17,759 nt of DNA from CAYYJM01 sp964471755 (GCA_964471755.1 CAYYJM010000120.1:1-17759); one strand, 5' to 3'; shown: positions 6,732 through 15,602, counted from the stretch's first letter. Numbers and translations are program-made. The notes: a model not told the origin generated them from the sequence alone.

Positions 6732-8129
6732 ATGCTGCGCTTCCATGACGATGCCCCCCGTCCGCTCGATCGCCGGGAATGGCTGCGCCTCGGGGCCCTG
6801 TCGGCATTTGGTCTGTCGCTGCCGGGTCTGCTCGCCGCCCGGAGCGCACCGGCCGCGACGACGCGGCACGGCACCGGCAAGGTCCGGTCGTGCATCGTTC
6901 TCTTTCACCTGGGCGGGCCGCCTCAGCACGAGACGTGGGACCCGAAACCGGATGCCCCGACCGAGATCCGCGGTCCATTCCAGCCGACGGCCACGTCCGT
7001 GCCCGGCATCCAGGTGTGCGAACTGATGCCGCGAACGGCCCGGCTCATGGAACACGTCTGCGTGCTGCGAGCGCTCTCGACGAACGACAACGCCCATTCG
7101 TCGAGCGGCTACTGGATGCTGACCGGCCAGCCGCATCTGCCGACGAACAGTGAGAACGCCAAACCCGGAGCCCCCAACGACTGGCCGAGTTTCGCGGCGA
7201 TCGTCCAGCATCTCAAGGGCCGCGACGCCGGCACCCCTGCGGCGATGACCATCCCGGAACACATCTGGAACGACGGCATGCTCGTCTGGCCCGGCCAGGA
7301 TGCCGGCTTCCTAGGCCGTTCGTCCGATCCCTGGCGGCTGCTGTGTGATCCGAACCAAGTCGGCTTCGAGGTGCCCGGCCTGAGCCTGCCCGGCGAGGTG
7401 TCCGCTCCGCGCTTCGGCGACCGGGTGTCGCTCCTGGACCAGTACAACCGCACGCTGGCGAACCTTGACGAAAGCCGGGCGATCGAACGTTTCGACGTGT
7501 GGAACCGGCAGGCGCTCGACCTGCTTCGCTCGAACGGGGCTCGCAAGGCGTTCCAGCTCGACGAAGAACCCGATCGGGTCCGCGAACGCTACGGCCGGAA
7601 TCGCTGGGGCCAGAGTGTCCTGCTCGCGCGACGGCTCGTCGAAGCGGGCGTGAGCCTGGTGCAGGTCAACTGGACACGCATGCCCGCCGACGCTGGCGGC
7701 AGCCCGGCCTGGGACACCCACGGCAAGAACGCCGCTCGCTGCAAGGACTTCCTCTGCCCGGTCGCCGATCAGGCCTACTCGGCCCTGCTCGAGGACCTGG
7801 CGACGCGCGGCCTGCTCGACGAGACGCTCGTCGTCTGGATGGGCGAGTTCGGTCGGACGCCGAGCCACAACGGCAGCGGCGGTCGGGATCACTGGGGCGC
7901 GGTCTTCTCCGGAGCGCTGGCCGGTGGCGGTGTACGGGGCGGTCAGGTGATCGGCGCATCGGATAGCCGAGGGGCCTATCCGAAGGAAGGCCTGGTTCGG
8001 CCGCAGGACCTGACGGCGACGATCTTCCAGGCGCTGGGCTACGCTCCTGACACGGAGATGCACGACACGTTAGGCCGACCGCTGCCGATCAGTCGGGGCC
8101 GTGTCATTCGCGGGGTGTTTGAGGATTAA
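6732..8129 (+). CDS. DUF1501 domain-containing protein with Tat signal
   Basis: This 465-residue protein starts with a twin-arginine signal (DRREWLRLG at 13-21, then a hydrophobic stretch to LLAARSAPA), so it should be exported folded. The body is DUF1501, a large planctomycete and verrucomicrobial family related to the alkaline phosphatase and sulfatase fold. Visible family motifs are FHLGGPPQHETWDPKP (58-73), WDTHGKN (327-333) and WMGEFGRTPSHNGSGGRDHW (369-388), where conserved Asp, His and Glu residues could bind metal. Activity is unproven. Family members usually sit beside a DUF1549/DUF1553 cytochrome-domain protein, but no such gene is adjacent here. CTGGAG ends about ten bases before the ATG. 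The last 60 bases overlap the convergent VanZ-like gene. Confidence 0.93.
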   Translation: MLRFHDDAPRPLDRREWLRLGALSAFGLSLPGLLAARSAPAATTRHGTGKVRSCIVLFHLGGPPQHETWDPKPDAPTEIRGPFQPTATSVPGIQVCELMPRTARLMEHVCVLRALSTNDNAHSSSGYWMLTGQPHLPTNSENAKPGAPNDWPSFAAIVQHLKGRDAGTPAAMTIPEHIWNDGMLVWPGQDAGFLGRSSDPWRLLCDPNQVGFEVPGLSLPGEVSAPRFGDRVSLLDQYNRTLANLDESRAIERFDVWNRQALDLLRSNGARKAFQLDEEPDRVRERYGRNRWGQSVLLARRLVEAGVSLVQVNWTRMPADAGGSPAWDTHGKNAARCKDFLCPVADQAYSALLEDLATRGLLDETLVVWMGEFGRTPSHNGSGGRDHWGAVFSGALAGGGVRGGQVIGASDSRGAYPKEGLVRPQDLTATIFQALGYAPDTEMHDTLGRPLPISRGRVIRGVFED

Positions 8130-8522
8130 CGAATCCGGCGTCGAGTGGAAGGCTTCCAGCCACCAGGGCCGGGTCAGGAGGAGGCCGACGACGATGCCGA
8201 GGCTGTCGAGTCCGACATCGGCCAGGGAGCCGAAGCGCAGGGGTACATAGCACTGCACGAACTCGGTGAGCGGCCCATGAGCGAGGAGCAGGGCCAGCAA
8301 CCAGGGCCGCAAGCGCCGCGAGGCCGGTAGCCAGGCCGTCAGCAGCACCAGGCCGGCGTAAACAGCGAGGTGCAGCAGTTTCGAGACGGGGTAGTGCGTG
8401 TCCTCCGGCAACACCTCATGACCGGCCTGGACCGCGAACGGCGTCACCAGGGCCGCCGTCCAGAGCGTCAGCGTCGTCGCCCAGATCATCCAGCGCCAGC
8501 GTGCAGGGACATCGAGAATCAT
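8070..8522 (-). CDS. VanZ-like family membrane protein
   Basis: This 150-residue protein has four predicted membrane segments (about 11-32, 48-66, 72-82 and 104-117). It carries the VanZ-like pattern: SKLLHLAVYAGL (47-58), TEFVQCYVPLRFGSLADVGL (86-105) and DSLGIVVG (106-113). The family is named after a teicoplanin-resistance protein, but most members are uncharacterised, so no resistance role is implied. The start ATG has CGGAG five bases upstream. A hydrophilic tail after residue 120 is encoded mostly by the stretch that overlaps the DUF1501 gene on the other strand, and may be poorly conserved. It stands alone as a transcription unit. Confidence 0.85.
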   Translation of the reverse strand: MILDVPARWRWMIWATTLTLWTAALVTPFAVQAGHEVLPEDTHYPVSKLLHLAVYAGLVLLTAWLPASRRLRPWLLALLLAHGPLTEFVQCYVPLRFGSLADVGLDSLGIVVGLLLTRPWWLEAFHSTPDSLILKHPANDTAPTDRQRSA

Positions 8523-8819
8523 CGGTACTCCGGGACATTCCGTTGACCAGGTGTCTTGTAGCCGGTTGCGGCGTGATGGGTCAAGACGGAGTCACGGCTC
8601 CGCCGCCCTGTCCCTTCATGACCAGCGATCCGAGGGCGGGATATCGCATCGTGACGGAAGGCAGACGAAGCCAGAACAAGAACGGAAAAATGGGCCGAGA
8701 GGGAAAAAATGCTACCGACACAGGGGGCTCTGTGCTATCAGTGTTATCTGTCGTGACCGAACGTAAGTTATCCATTCCACCATGACCCCATACGGTGGGC
8801 TTACATTCGAGGACTGCCC
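8523..8819. other. Intergenic region of about 300 bases without a convincing gene
   Basis: This stretch separates divergent starts (the VanZ-like gene to the left, the cytochrome-like gene to the right). Its base composition is more A- and T-rich than that of the genes, with runs such as GGAAAAATG and GGAAAAAATG. Open frames on both strands lack any recognisable protein. It holds the period-9 repeat at 8730-8756 and a small hairpin, CACAG-ggggct-CTGTG (8720-8735). GAGGA (8809-8813) is the ribosome-binding site of the next gene. I found no clear -35/-10 pair. Confidence 0.7.
8730..8756. repeat. Degenerate period-9 tandem repeat
   Basis: CTGTGCTAT, CAGTGTTAT and CTGTCGTGA are three consecutive 9-base units. 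The first two agree at seven of nine positions and the third is more diverged. On the minus strand the pattern reads as T-D-N-T-D-S-T. Intergenic motifs of the type ATCTGTGTTATCTGTG recur in many planctomycete and verrucomicrobial genomes as I recall, and this resembles a worn copy. Confidence 0.4.
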
Positions 8820-10640
8820 ATGGCCCGCTGGTCTATCATTCTCGTCGCCGCCTTGAGCCTGGGAAACCGCGTGGTGGCGGAACCGATTCCGCCTCTGGCC
8901 GTGCAGGCGCAGACAATCCTGCGGGTTCACTGTCTGCGTTGCCATGCCAACGCGAACACGGATTATTTCGATGCTCGAAGTCGGTCGTCCTTGACTGCCA
9001 GGGGGGAAGGCCAGGACAGGCCGTACATCACTCCGGGGAAACTGGACGAATCGCTGCTCTGGGATTACGTCAAGGATCGTGCCGCCTCCATGCCGAAGTC
9101 CGGCGAGGAACGTCGCAAGTTTAGCGACGCCCAACGTGCGATTCTCAAGGCCTGGATTCTGGCCGGGGCCCCGGACTTTCCCACCGAGCCACCGCGTGAG
9201 TTCCTGACACTGGAAACCATCCTGGGGGCGATCTGGGACCATGCGAACAAAAGTCCAGCGGCCGACGTGAAGCACCTGCGCTACTTCACCCTGACCCATC
9301 TGCACAACAATAACGCGCACATCAGGGCCGCCGACCTTCGCGGAACGCGGGCCGCCCTGGCCAAGGCGCTCAACAGCCTGACGTGGATGCAGGGGATCGT
9401 GCTACCCGAAGTGGTCCCCGGAACCGAGGGGACCGTCCTGGTCGTGCATCTCCAGAAACTTGGCTGGTCGCCGGAGGTGTGGAATCGCATCACCCGCGCC
9501 TACCCGTACAATCTGGGGTTCGCCAATCACGACAACGAACGACTCCGTGAACTGGATGTCAAACTCCGCAAACTCTACGACGATCGTGTCGATCTGATCC
9601 ACGTCCGGGCGGACTGGTTCGTTGCCACAGCAACCCGGCCGCCGCTCTACCACCAGATTCTGTACGAAACGAAACTGCCCGCGTTGATCCAGCGAGCGGA
9701 CGACCCCGGTACTCCCGACAATCCCCGACAGATGACGGCTCACGACCTGGAAGACTTCCTGCGTGTGGACGTGGTGGCCAATCTGCTCGCCCAGCGGCCC
9801 GAGATCATGCGTGCCGGTTTTCCCACCAGCGGAGTCTCGAACAACAATCGGCTCATCGAGCGTCATCCGCTGGGGCAAGGAGCGTACTGGAAGAGTTACG
9901 ACTTCCGCTCCAGCACCTGGGAGGGCAATCTCCAGCAGTTCCCACTCGGCCCGGTCTTTGACAGGAACCCGTATCCGCGGCTGGCCTTCAAGCACGATGG
10001 CGGCGAGATCATCTTCCACCTGCCCAATGGCATGCAGGGCTATCTCCTCGTCGATGGCCAGGATCGACGCATCGACAAGGGCCCCATCGAGGTGGTCAGC
10101 GATCCGGCCGGTTTCTCAGGTACGCCCGTCGTCGTCAACGGAATCTCCTGCATGGCCTGCCACAAGAATGGGATGCGACCAGCTCCGGCCGACCAGATTC
10201 GCACCGGCAAGGGGATCCTTGGCGAAGCCCGGGAACGGGTCAAGCTCCTCTACCCGGAACGGGCCGAACTCAACCGGGCGATCGAACGCGACCAGCAACT
10301 CTTTCTGGCCAGCCTGGAGCGTGCCATCGGGCCGTACCTGCGACAGGATTCGGTCAGCAAGACGTTACCTATCACAGAGTTGCCGGAGCCAGTCAGCGAG
10401 ACGGCACGGACCTATTATGCCGTCCGTGATGACCTCGACGCTGTGACCGTGGCCAGCGAACTGTATCTGCCCAGCGCCCGGGAGGTGGTTCGCAAGGCCA
10501 ACTCGGGCGTCTGGCGTCAGCTTGGCCTGGGGGCCCTGGCCCTGGAAGGCGGTCGGATCAAACGCGGTGCCTGGGAGTCGATTCGAGGAACCTCGCAAAT
10601 GCAGCAGGCCGCCCGTGAATTTGGCTACTCACCACGATGA
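8820..10640 (+). CDS. Secreted planctomycete cytochrome-c-like protein with two CxxCH motifs
   Basis: This 606-residue protein has a signal peptide (about residues 1-20). A PSCyt1-like domain follows at 25-120, with haem motif CLRCH (38-42), ITPGKLDESLLW (69-80), a Met90 candidate ligand and WILAGAPDFP (111-120). The long remainder is a region I cannot name. It holds RADWF (263-267), SGVSNNNRLIERH (from 337), AYWKSYDF (about 357-365), HDGGEIIFHLPNGMQGYLL (from 392) and a second haem motif, GISCMACHKNGM, with Cys444, Cys447 and His448. Haem attachment would occur outside the cytoplasmic membrane. It may move electrons or act as a surface protein, and no substrate can be read from the sequence. 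GAGGA lies six bases before the ATG. It is the first gene of a three-gene plus-strand unit, and its stop overlaps an in-frame ATG of the next frame. Confidence 0.85.
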   Translation: MARWSIILVAALSLGNRVVAEPIPPLAVQAQTILRVHCLRCHANANTDYFDARSRSSLTARGEGQDRPYITPGKLDESLLWDYVKDRAASMPKSGEERRKFSDAQRAILKAWILAGAPDFPTEPPREFLTLETILGAIWDHANKSPAADVKHLRYFTLTHLHNNNAHIRAADLRGTRAALAKALNSLTWMQGIVLPEVVPGTEGTVLVVHLQKLGWSPEVWNRITRAYPYNLGFANHDNERLRELDVKLRKLYDDRVDLIHVRADWFVATATRPPLYHQILYETKLPALIQRADDPGTPDNPRQMTAHDLEDFLRVDVVANLLAQRPEIMRAGFPTSGVSNNNRLIERHPLGQGAYWKSYDFRSSTWEGNLQQFPLGPVFDRNPYPRLAFKHDGGEIIFHLPNGMQGYLLVDGQDRRIDKGPIEVVSDPAGFSGTPVVVNGISCMACHKNGMRPAPADQIRTGKGILGEARERVKLLYPERAELNRAIERDQQLFLASLERAIGPYLRQDSVSKTLPITELPEPVSETARTYYAVRDDLDAVTVASELYLPSAREVVRKANSGVWRQLGLGALALEGGRIKRGAWESIRGTSQMQQAAREFGYSPR

Positions 10641-10678
10641 ACCCTTATCCACGATGCCCTGGAGCAGGAGTCGGCAGC

Positions 10679-11845
10679 ATGAACCGTCTTCTCCCGTCAG
10701 CGCTCGCGCTGGGAATCCTCTGCACGTTCGCTCAGCAGGGGACCGCCGCCACCGCACGTTATCTCAACACGGAACTGAAGGCTCTGCTCGACCAGGTGGC
10801 CAGCGCCCTGGAGAAAGATGTCGCTCTGGCGGGCACCACGGTGAGTCTGGGACGCATCAGCTCCCGGACCTGCCCCGACAGCAACTACGCTCCGGAGATG
10901 CGCCGGATCGTGGAGAGCCAGCTCAAGGGCAAACTGGTGCCTCTCGGATCGCGGATCATCACGATCGATTACAACCTGGTCCCTTCCGATCAAGAGAGGG
11001 CCGAGGGAACCATCGACTCGGATCGGATGCAGGTACTGCTCATCCGTGTCATCATCGAGGACCGGAACCTCAAGGAACTCTTCAACAAGAGTGTCGAGGT
11101 CAATGATAGTGCCGACATCGCTCGGGTGCTGGGTCTGAATGTCGCTCCACCGGCCAACGGTTCGCAGAGAGAGCGAAACACGGCCATCCGCCAGGCCTAC
11201 TACCTGAACCTGAATAAGCCCGCCGAGGCTGTCCGACCGACGTTCCAGGTCAAGGCGGCAACGCAGATCGGCATCCCCGGAGATTCACGATTCTTTGTCG
11301 AGATCCTGGTCAAGGATCGGCCCGACGGGCCGACCGCCGCCATTCGACCGGTCGCCAACGCCCGGGGGAATGCCTTTGTCGATCTCAAGCACGGACAGTT
11401 CTACGAGCTGGTGATCCACAACCGCGACGTCCATGACTGCGTGGCCCGGATTCGGATCGACGGTCAGGACGCGCTGAACCGGTTCAATCGGGATGGGAAA
11501 CAGTGGGTGGGCCTGCTGGTGCAGAAGGGCAAGTCGGGCCTCCTGCGCGGCTGGATGCACACGATCGCGCCGCGGCCCGTGGAGAAGGATAACGTCTTCG
11601 CATTTGCCGTCCGCGAATACGCTCATGGCAGTGCGGACCCGATCAAGGCCACGGGCGAGGTGGGAGTCATTACCGTGCAGTTTGCGGTGGCGTGGAAGGA
11701 GGGCGAGGCCCGCCCGGTGGGCCGCGAGATCGGTCGAGTGACCGACAAGGGGCCGGGCCTGGACCAGAAGTTCACGGTGGAGAAACGCCACGTCGGCCAA
11801 TTCAATGAGACGATCTCGATTCGGTACAGTCCGACAGCCCAGTAA
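10679..11845 (+). CDS. Secreted protein of unknown function, possible CsgG/FlgO-like N-terminal half
   Basis: The 388-residue product begins MNRLLPSALALGILCTFAQQ, a signal peptide cleaved near GTAATA. Residues about 30-155 look like an alternating alpha/beta domain (helix at 30-48, strand TVSLGRIS, helix APEMRRIVESQLKGK, later strand QVLLIRVIIED). This recalls CsgG/FlgO-type outer-membrane assembly domains, but I could not confirm it. Residues about 225-345 hold GQFYELVIHNRDVHDCVARI, DGQDALNRFNRDGKQW, GLLRGWMHT and a final strand-rich part. Such a C-terminal beta domain is common in planctomycete secreted proteins. I chose ATG 10679 because GGAGCAGGAG lies eight bases upstream and a signal peptide starts there. 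An in-frame ATG at 10637 overlaps the previous stop as ATGA and would add 14 residues. It lies between the cytochrome-like and caspase genes. Confidence 0.75.
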   Translation: MNRLLPSALALGILCTFAQQGTAATARYLNTELKALLDQVASALEKDVALAGTTVSLGRISSRTCPDSNYAPEMRRIVESQLKGKLVPLGSRIITIDYNLVPSDQERAEGTIDSDRMQVLLIRVIIEDRNLKELFNKSVEVNDSADIARVLGLNVAPPANGSQRERNTAIRQAYYLNLNKPAEAVRPTFQVKAATQIGIPGDSRFFVEILVKDRPDGPTAAIRPVANARGNAFVDLKHGQFYELVIHNRDVHDCVARIRIDGQDALNRFNRDGKQWVGLLVQKGKSGLLRGWMHTIAPRPVEKDNVFAFAVREYAHGSADPIKATGEVGVITVQFAVAWKEGEARPVGREIGRVTDKGPGLDQKFTVEKRHVGQFNETISIRYSPTAQ

Positions 11846-11853
11846 CAATTGCC

Positions 11854-11869
11854 GACAGATTGGTCTGTC
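11854..11869 (+). other. Small perfect hairpin between operon genes
   Basis: GACAGA (11854-11859) and TCTGTC (11864-11869) form a 6-bp stem with the four-base loop TTGG, nine bases after the preceding stop codon. No T-tract follows, so it is more likely an RNA processing or stability element, or chance, than a terminator. The three-gene unit could still be one transcript. Confidence 0.25.
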
Positions 11870-11933
11870 CACGTGCGTTCTCTGTTCAAGGGGATCGAAA
11901 CTCGTCAGCCGTGAACGTTTCGAGGTCTACACC

Positions 11934-13730
11934 ATGCGACGAACGTCCTGCTGGTTGTCGCTGATCCTGATGGCCCTGGTCCTGGGCATTCTGTCGGGCC
12001 AGGAGTCGGATCGGCCGAAGAAGTATGCCCTTCTGGTGGGCGTCAACAAGTACAACCACGCCGAGATGAATCGGCCCCAGGCTCTGAAGTTTGCCGAGGC
12101 CGACGTGCGCGACCTGGGCAAACTGCTGAAGGAATCCGGCTACGAGTGCGACATCTTGACCGGAGCCGACGCTTCGCGAGAGGCCATCCTCAAGAAGCTC
12201 GATTTGCTCCAGAACAAGGGGAATTCCGACGGTGTGGTCCTGGTAGCCCTGGCCGGGCACGGTGTGCAATTCGAGAAGGACGACGATGCCTACTACTGTC
12301 CCTTCGATTGCTCCATCCGCGAGGCGAAGCGCGACGACAGGCCGGTATTCGACGGCAATGGCACGCCGATTCTGGAGCCCGACCCGCAGACCTGTGTCAG
12401 GCTGACGGACATCGTCCAGCGGTTTCGCACCTCCCCTGCCGGCCGACGCATCCTGCTGGCCGACTGCTGCCGAAGCGACCCGACGACCGGTCGCGGCCGG
12501 AGCGTCGGCACCTCCATCAAGACCGATCGCCTTCCGCCCAACACGGCGATCCTGCTCAGTTGCCAGCATGGCCAGCGTTCCTGGGAAGACCAGAAGTGGG
12601 GGCACGGGGCCTTCTTTTATCACGTGATTCAGGGGATTCGCACCGGCGAAGCTGCGGTGGCCGGCTCGGTGGGAACGGGCAGTCTGTCCACGTATCTATC
12701 TCGAAAAGTTCCCCCGGATGTGACTCAGGTCATCGGCAAGGGGGCCCAGCAAAAGCCGCATCCGATCGCCAATGACGACATCGATCTGGGATTGATCGTC
12801 AAATCGGTTTCCGCCAGGCCCCTCGACGAGGTGGAGCCTCCGTTTACCCGAATGCCCGTACGGTTTAACAAGGATGCAGCCCAGAAGGTGCGCGCGTGGT
12901 ACGCCCGGAGGCAGCGTGTCGAACCGGTCTTTGAAGCGGCGGGAATGTCGTTGTTGCTGATCCCACCCGGCGAGGTACAGACCGGAAGCCAGGAACGGAT
13001 GGAAGACCTGCGCAAGATCTTTGTCGAGGAGAGCGTTGAGTCACTGTCGAGGGTTTCAAAGTCGCAGATCGTCCCGATCCGAAGCGGCTTTTACATCGGG
13101 CGCACTGAAGTGACCGTGGCTCAGTTTCGCCAGTTCGTCAAGGAAACCGAATACAAGACCGATCAGGAACGGAAGCAAATTGCCGCCAATCCAACCGGGG
13201 CGAAGTCAGACGAAGACGACGCTCCCTGGCATAAGGCCGACCAGGATGGCGGTGACGACACTCACCCGGTTCGGCGGGTGACCTGCAATGACGCCCTCGA
13301 ATTCTGCAAGTGGCTTTCGCGCAAGACCGGGAAACGCTGCCGCCTGCCTACACTGGACGAGTGGGAATATGTCTGTCGCGCGGGAACGCAGACACGCTAC
13401 TGGACCGGAGACGATCCCGATTCGCTGGTGCGTGGAGCTAACGTACCCGACCTCGTGAGTTTGCGACAAGAACAGGGGAGCAAGAACGATGGCTATGCGG
13501 GTCTTGCTCCAGTGGGTAGCTTTGAAGCCAACAACTTTGGGGTTTACGACACTCACGGCAACGTCTGGGAGTATTGCACCGAGGGGGGGAAAGGGGCGGA
13601 AGAGATCGCGATTCGCGGCGGGTGCTTCCTCTGACGGTTCGCATTGCAACGGGCTGCAGTTCGCATCCCAACCACCGCCAACACAATCGGACGGAATATC
13701 GGTTTTCGCGTCGTGATGGAACTCGACTGA
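11934..13730 (+). pseudogene. Secreted caspase-like peptidase fused to FGE/SUMF1-like domain, with in-frame TGA near the 3' end
   Basis: A signal peptide (1-21) precedes a caspase-like (peptidase C14) domain at about 28-290. It starts with KYALLVGVNKY, has catalytic His109 in LAGHG and likely catalytic Cys179 in LLADCCRSD. Cys178 takes the place of the usual Ala in DACR. A formylglycine-generating-enzyme/SUMF1-like domain starts near 338 (MSLLLIPPGEV) with IGRTEVTVAQF (388-398), RLPTLDEWEYVCRAG (470-484) and NNFGVYDTHGNVWEYC (533-548). Translation stops at TGA 13632-13634 after RGGCFL (codon 567). The same frame continues with AAVRIPTTANTIGRNIGFRV to a TGA at 13728-13730. That is the expected FGE C terminus, so 598 codons read as one gene. 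Without readthrough the product is 566 residues, missing the last conserved strand (NIGFRVV). ATG 11934 has GAGG eight bases upstream. It closes the secreted three-gene unit. Confidence 0.85.
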
Positions 13731-13739
13731 TCCACGCAA

Positions 13740-15602
13740 TCACCGCCGCGACCAGGTCAGGGTCACCCGCGCCACCGGCTCATGCATGAGCAATCGGACG
13801 CGCGGGATCGGATCACGCGGATCGATTTCCGGCTCCACGATCACTCGCCCCGGACTGGCCTGCAAGCCGGCCACGTGATGCAGGGCCAGCACCACCCGAC
13901 CCTGCCAGGGCCGAAGATCGCTCAGCACGATCCGTTGATCGTCCGCCGAGAGCAACTCCGCCTGGCCGACCAGGGCCCAGGCGAATCGGCGGTCCACGGC
14001 GTACAGCCGACCCTCGGTCCCCGCCAACGGAAGACGAGCCAGCGGCCGAATCGCCGACCAGGACTCCAGCCGCTTCCGCGACGCCGGTGTCCAGGCGACG
14101 ACCCAGCCAACATTGTACCGATCGCAGTAGTTGGCCAGTTCCGAATCGCTCCACTCACGCAGGGGGCGACCAGCCAGCACCTGATCGACCAGGCCATTGG
14201 TCAGATGCTCGATCTCCGGATCGGGATCGAGTCCGCCGATGTAGCTCCGGCCCGTCGTCAGGGCCAGCAAGGCGGTCCAGCGGCCCGCGTCTCCCTGACG
14301 GTCTTCCCACAGAATGCGGGCCGCGCCGGTCGTCTGATTCCGCAGGACATCGAGGATCGCGCGCTGCTCCGACGAGAACCCGAGCTGGAACGGCTGCACG
14401 GGCTCACGCAATCCCAGCGGCAGCGGCAAAGGCAATAACCAGAGCGCCGGCAGAGCCAGGAGGATTGCGAGCCGGCCCAGGCCGGCGTGCAGCACCACCA
14501 CGGCCAGGGGCACCGCGAAGAACAGGGCCAGGACGAAGATCCGGGCCGTCTCCAGAGCGATGAACAGCGTCGAAACCACCCCCAGGGCTCCCAGAAGCAG
14601 GAGCTGGCCCAGGTAGATGCCGAACAACCACACCGCCGGCGACTGCCCGCGTCCGGCCAGCACCCGCAGGCCGACGACGGCGAAGATCAGCAGAGAAACG
14701 GCCAGACAGCGATGCAGCGCGTCGCCCCAGGCCTCGGCCGACCAGAGCGCCACGAACAGACCCTCCGGCGTCCCCGTCTCGAAGCGGAGCGGCACCCGCA
14801 GCCACCAGTAGCCGATCCAGTCGGACAGCCAGAAGGCGTTGGCCGCGATGGCCGACAGCAGACCGATCACCAGGCAGGCGTGCCAGATCGGATGATGTCT
14901 CGGGCCGACCTGGAAGTAGTAGATCAACGCCGGCGGCAGCAGCACGGCCAGCAGCACGGGATGAGCGAACCAGGCCAGGAAGCCGGCCACGACGACGCCG
15001 ATCCAGACGAAGAACCCCGGCCGCTCGTGATACCACAGAAGCCCGCCAGCCTGGGCCAGAACCACGAGACCGGCCAGCAGAAGATCGAGGTTCCCCTGCC
15101 GCAGCAGCATCTGACACGGCGGCTGCCAAAAGACGACGACGCCGAGAACGGCCGCCAGCAGGGCCGACCCACGCGGCAAACGCAGACCCCGCGCCGCGAA
15201 CCAGAAGGCGAGCGGAACGCTCGTACAGAAGAGAGCCAACCCGGTCTTGTAGACCGCCGGCCGAAACTCGCCCTGCACCAGCAGAAAGAGAAAATCGGCC
15301 GGCCGGCTGCCACTGTCGAAGACCGGTGTCTTGGGATAGCCAGCGTGGTAGGCTGGATCGAAGCACGACAGGGTGCCCTGCTCGAGCAGGGCCCGGGCTC
15401 CCAGGTAGCCGTGATACTGGTGCAGCGGGTGCCGACCGGTCAGGATCGGTTCGTTGTCCAGCAGCGGTTCCAGGCTCGTGCCCGGGCCGAACAGATGGAG
15501 CGTCAGGGCCGCCTGGCCGACGAGGACCAGAAGCAGACCCACGATCCAGAGCGGATGTCCGGCCGGTGTCGAATCGAGCCCGGGTTCACAGGTGCGTTCC
15601 AT
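13740..15602 (-). CDS. Polytopic membrane protein with GT-C/YfhO-like features
   Basis: This 620-residue protein has about ten or more hydrophobic segments between residues 18 and 395. The first loop (about 41-115) outside TM1 holds HQYHGYLGARALLEQGT and DPAYHAGYPKTPVFDSG. Such loops, with conserved acidic and aromatic residues, occur in GT-C glycosyltransferases and YfhO-like membrane proteins. The C-terminal 220 residues are soluble (NVGWVVAWTPASRKRLESW, then beta-rich to the end), as in proteins of that group. A role in transferring sugars to lipid or protein at the envelope is inferred, and no catalytic motif is certain. The ATG at 15602 has no good ribosome-binding site, but no better start precedes the first membrane segment. 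It converges on the caspase-FGE gene with only nine bases between stop codons. Confidence 0.75.
   Translation of the reverse strand: MERTCEPGLDSTPAGHPLWIVGLLLVLVGQAALTLHLFGPGTSLEPLLDNEPILTGRHPLHQYHGYLGARALLEQGTLSCFDPAYHAGYPKTPVFDSGSRPADFLFLLVQGEFRPAVYKTGLALFCTSVPLAFWFAARGLRLPRGSALLAAVLGVVVFWQPPCQMLLRQGNLDLLLAGLVVLAQAGGLLWYHERPGFFVWIGVVVAGFLAWFAHPVLLAVLLPPALIYYFQVGPRHHPIWHACLVIGLLSAIAANAFWLSDWIGYWWLRVPLRFETGTPEGLFVALWSAEAWGDALHRCLAVSLLIFAVVGLRVLAGRGQSPAVWLFGIYLGQLLLLGALGVVSTLFIALETARIFVLALFFAVPLAVVVLHAGLGRLAILLALPALWLLPLPLPLGLREPVQPFQLGFSSEQRAILDVLRNQTTGAARILWEDRQGDAGRWTALLALTTGRSYIGGLDPDPEIEHLTNGLVDQVLAGRPLREWSDSELANYCDRYNVGWVVAWTPASRKRLESWSAIRPLARLPLAGTEGRLYAVDRRFAWALVGQAELLSADDQRIVLSDLRPWQGRVVLALHHVAGLQASPGRVIVEPEIDPRDPIPRVRLLMHEPVARVTLTWSRR

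Noticed and set aside
8501..8785. 94-codon open frame in the intergenic region, and a 64-codon frame on the other strand
   Set aside because: No recognisable domain. The minus-strand peptide follows the period-9 repeat and overlaps it, and neither has a convincing ribosome-binding site.
10637..10678. ATG overlapping the cytochrome-like stop (ATGA) as the start of the next gene
   Set aside because: The ATG at 10679 has a strong GGAGCAGGAG site and starts a clean signal peptide. The longer form would put 14 polar residues before it.
13632..13680. SECIS element making the TGA a selenocysteine codon
   Set aside because: Only a weak 4-5 bp stem with an imperfect position is present, and the downstream sequence fits an ordinary domain end. 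A nonsense mutation or base error is simpler.
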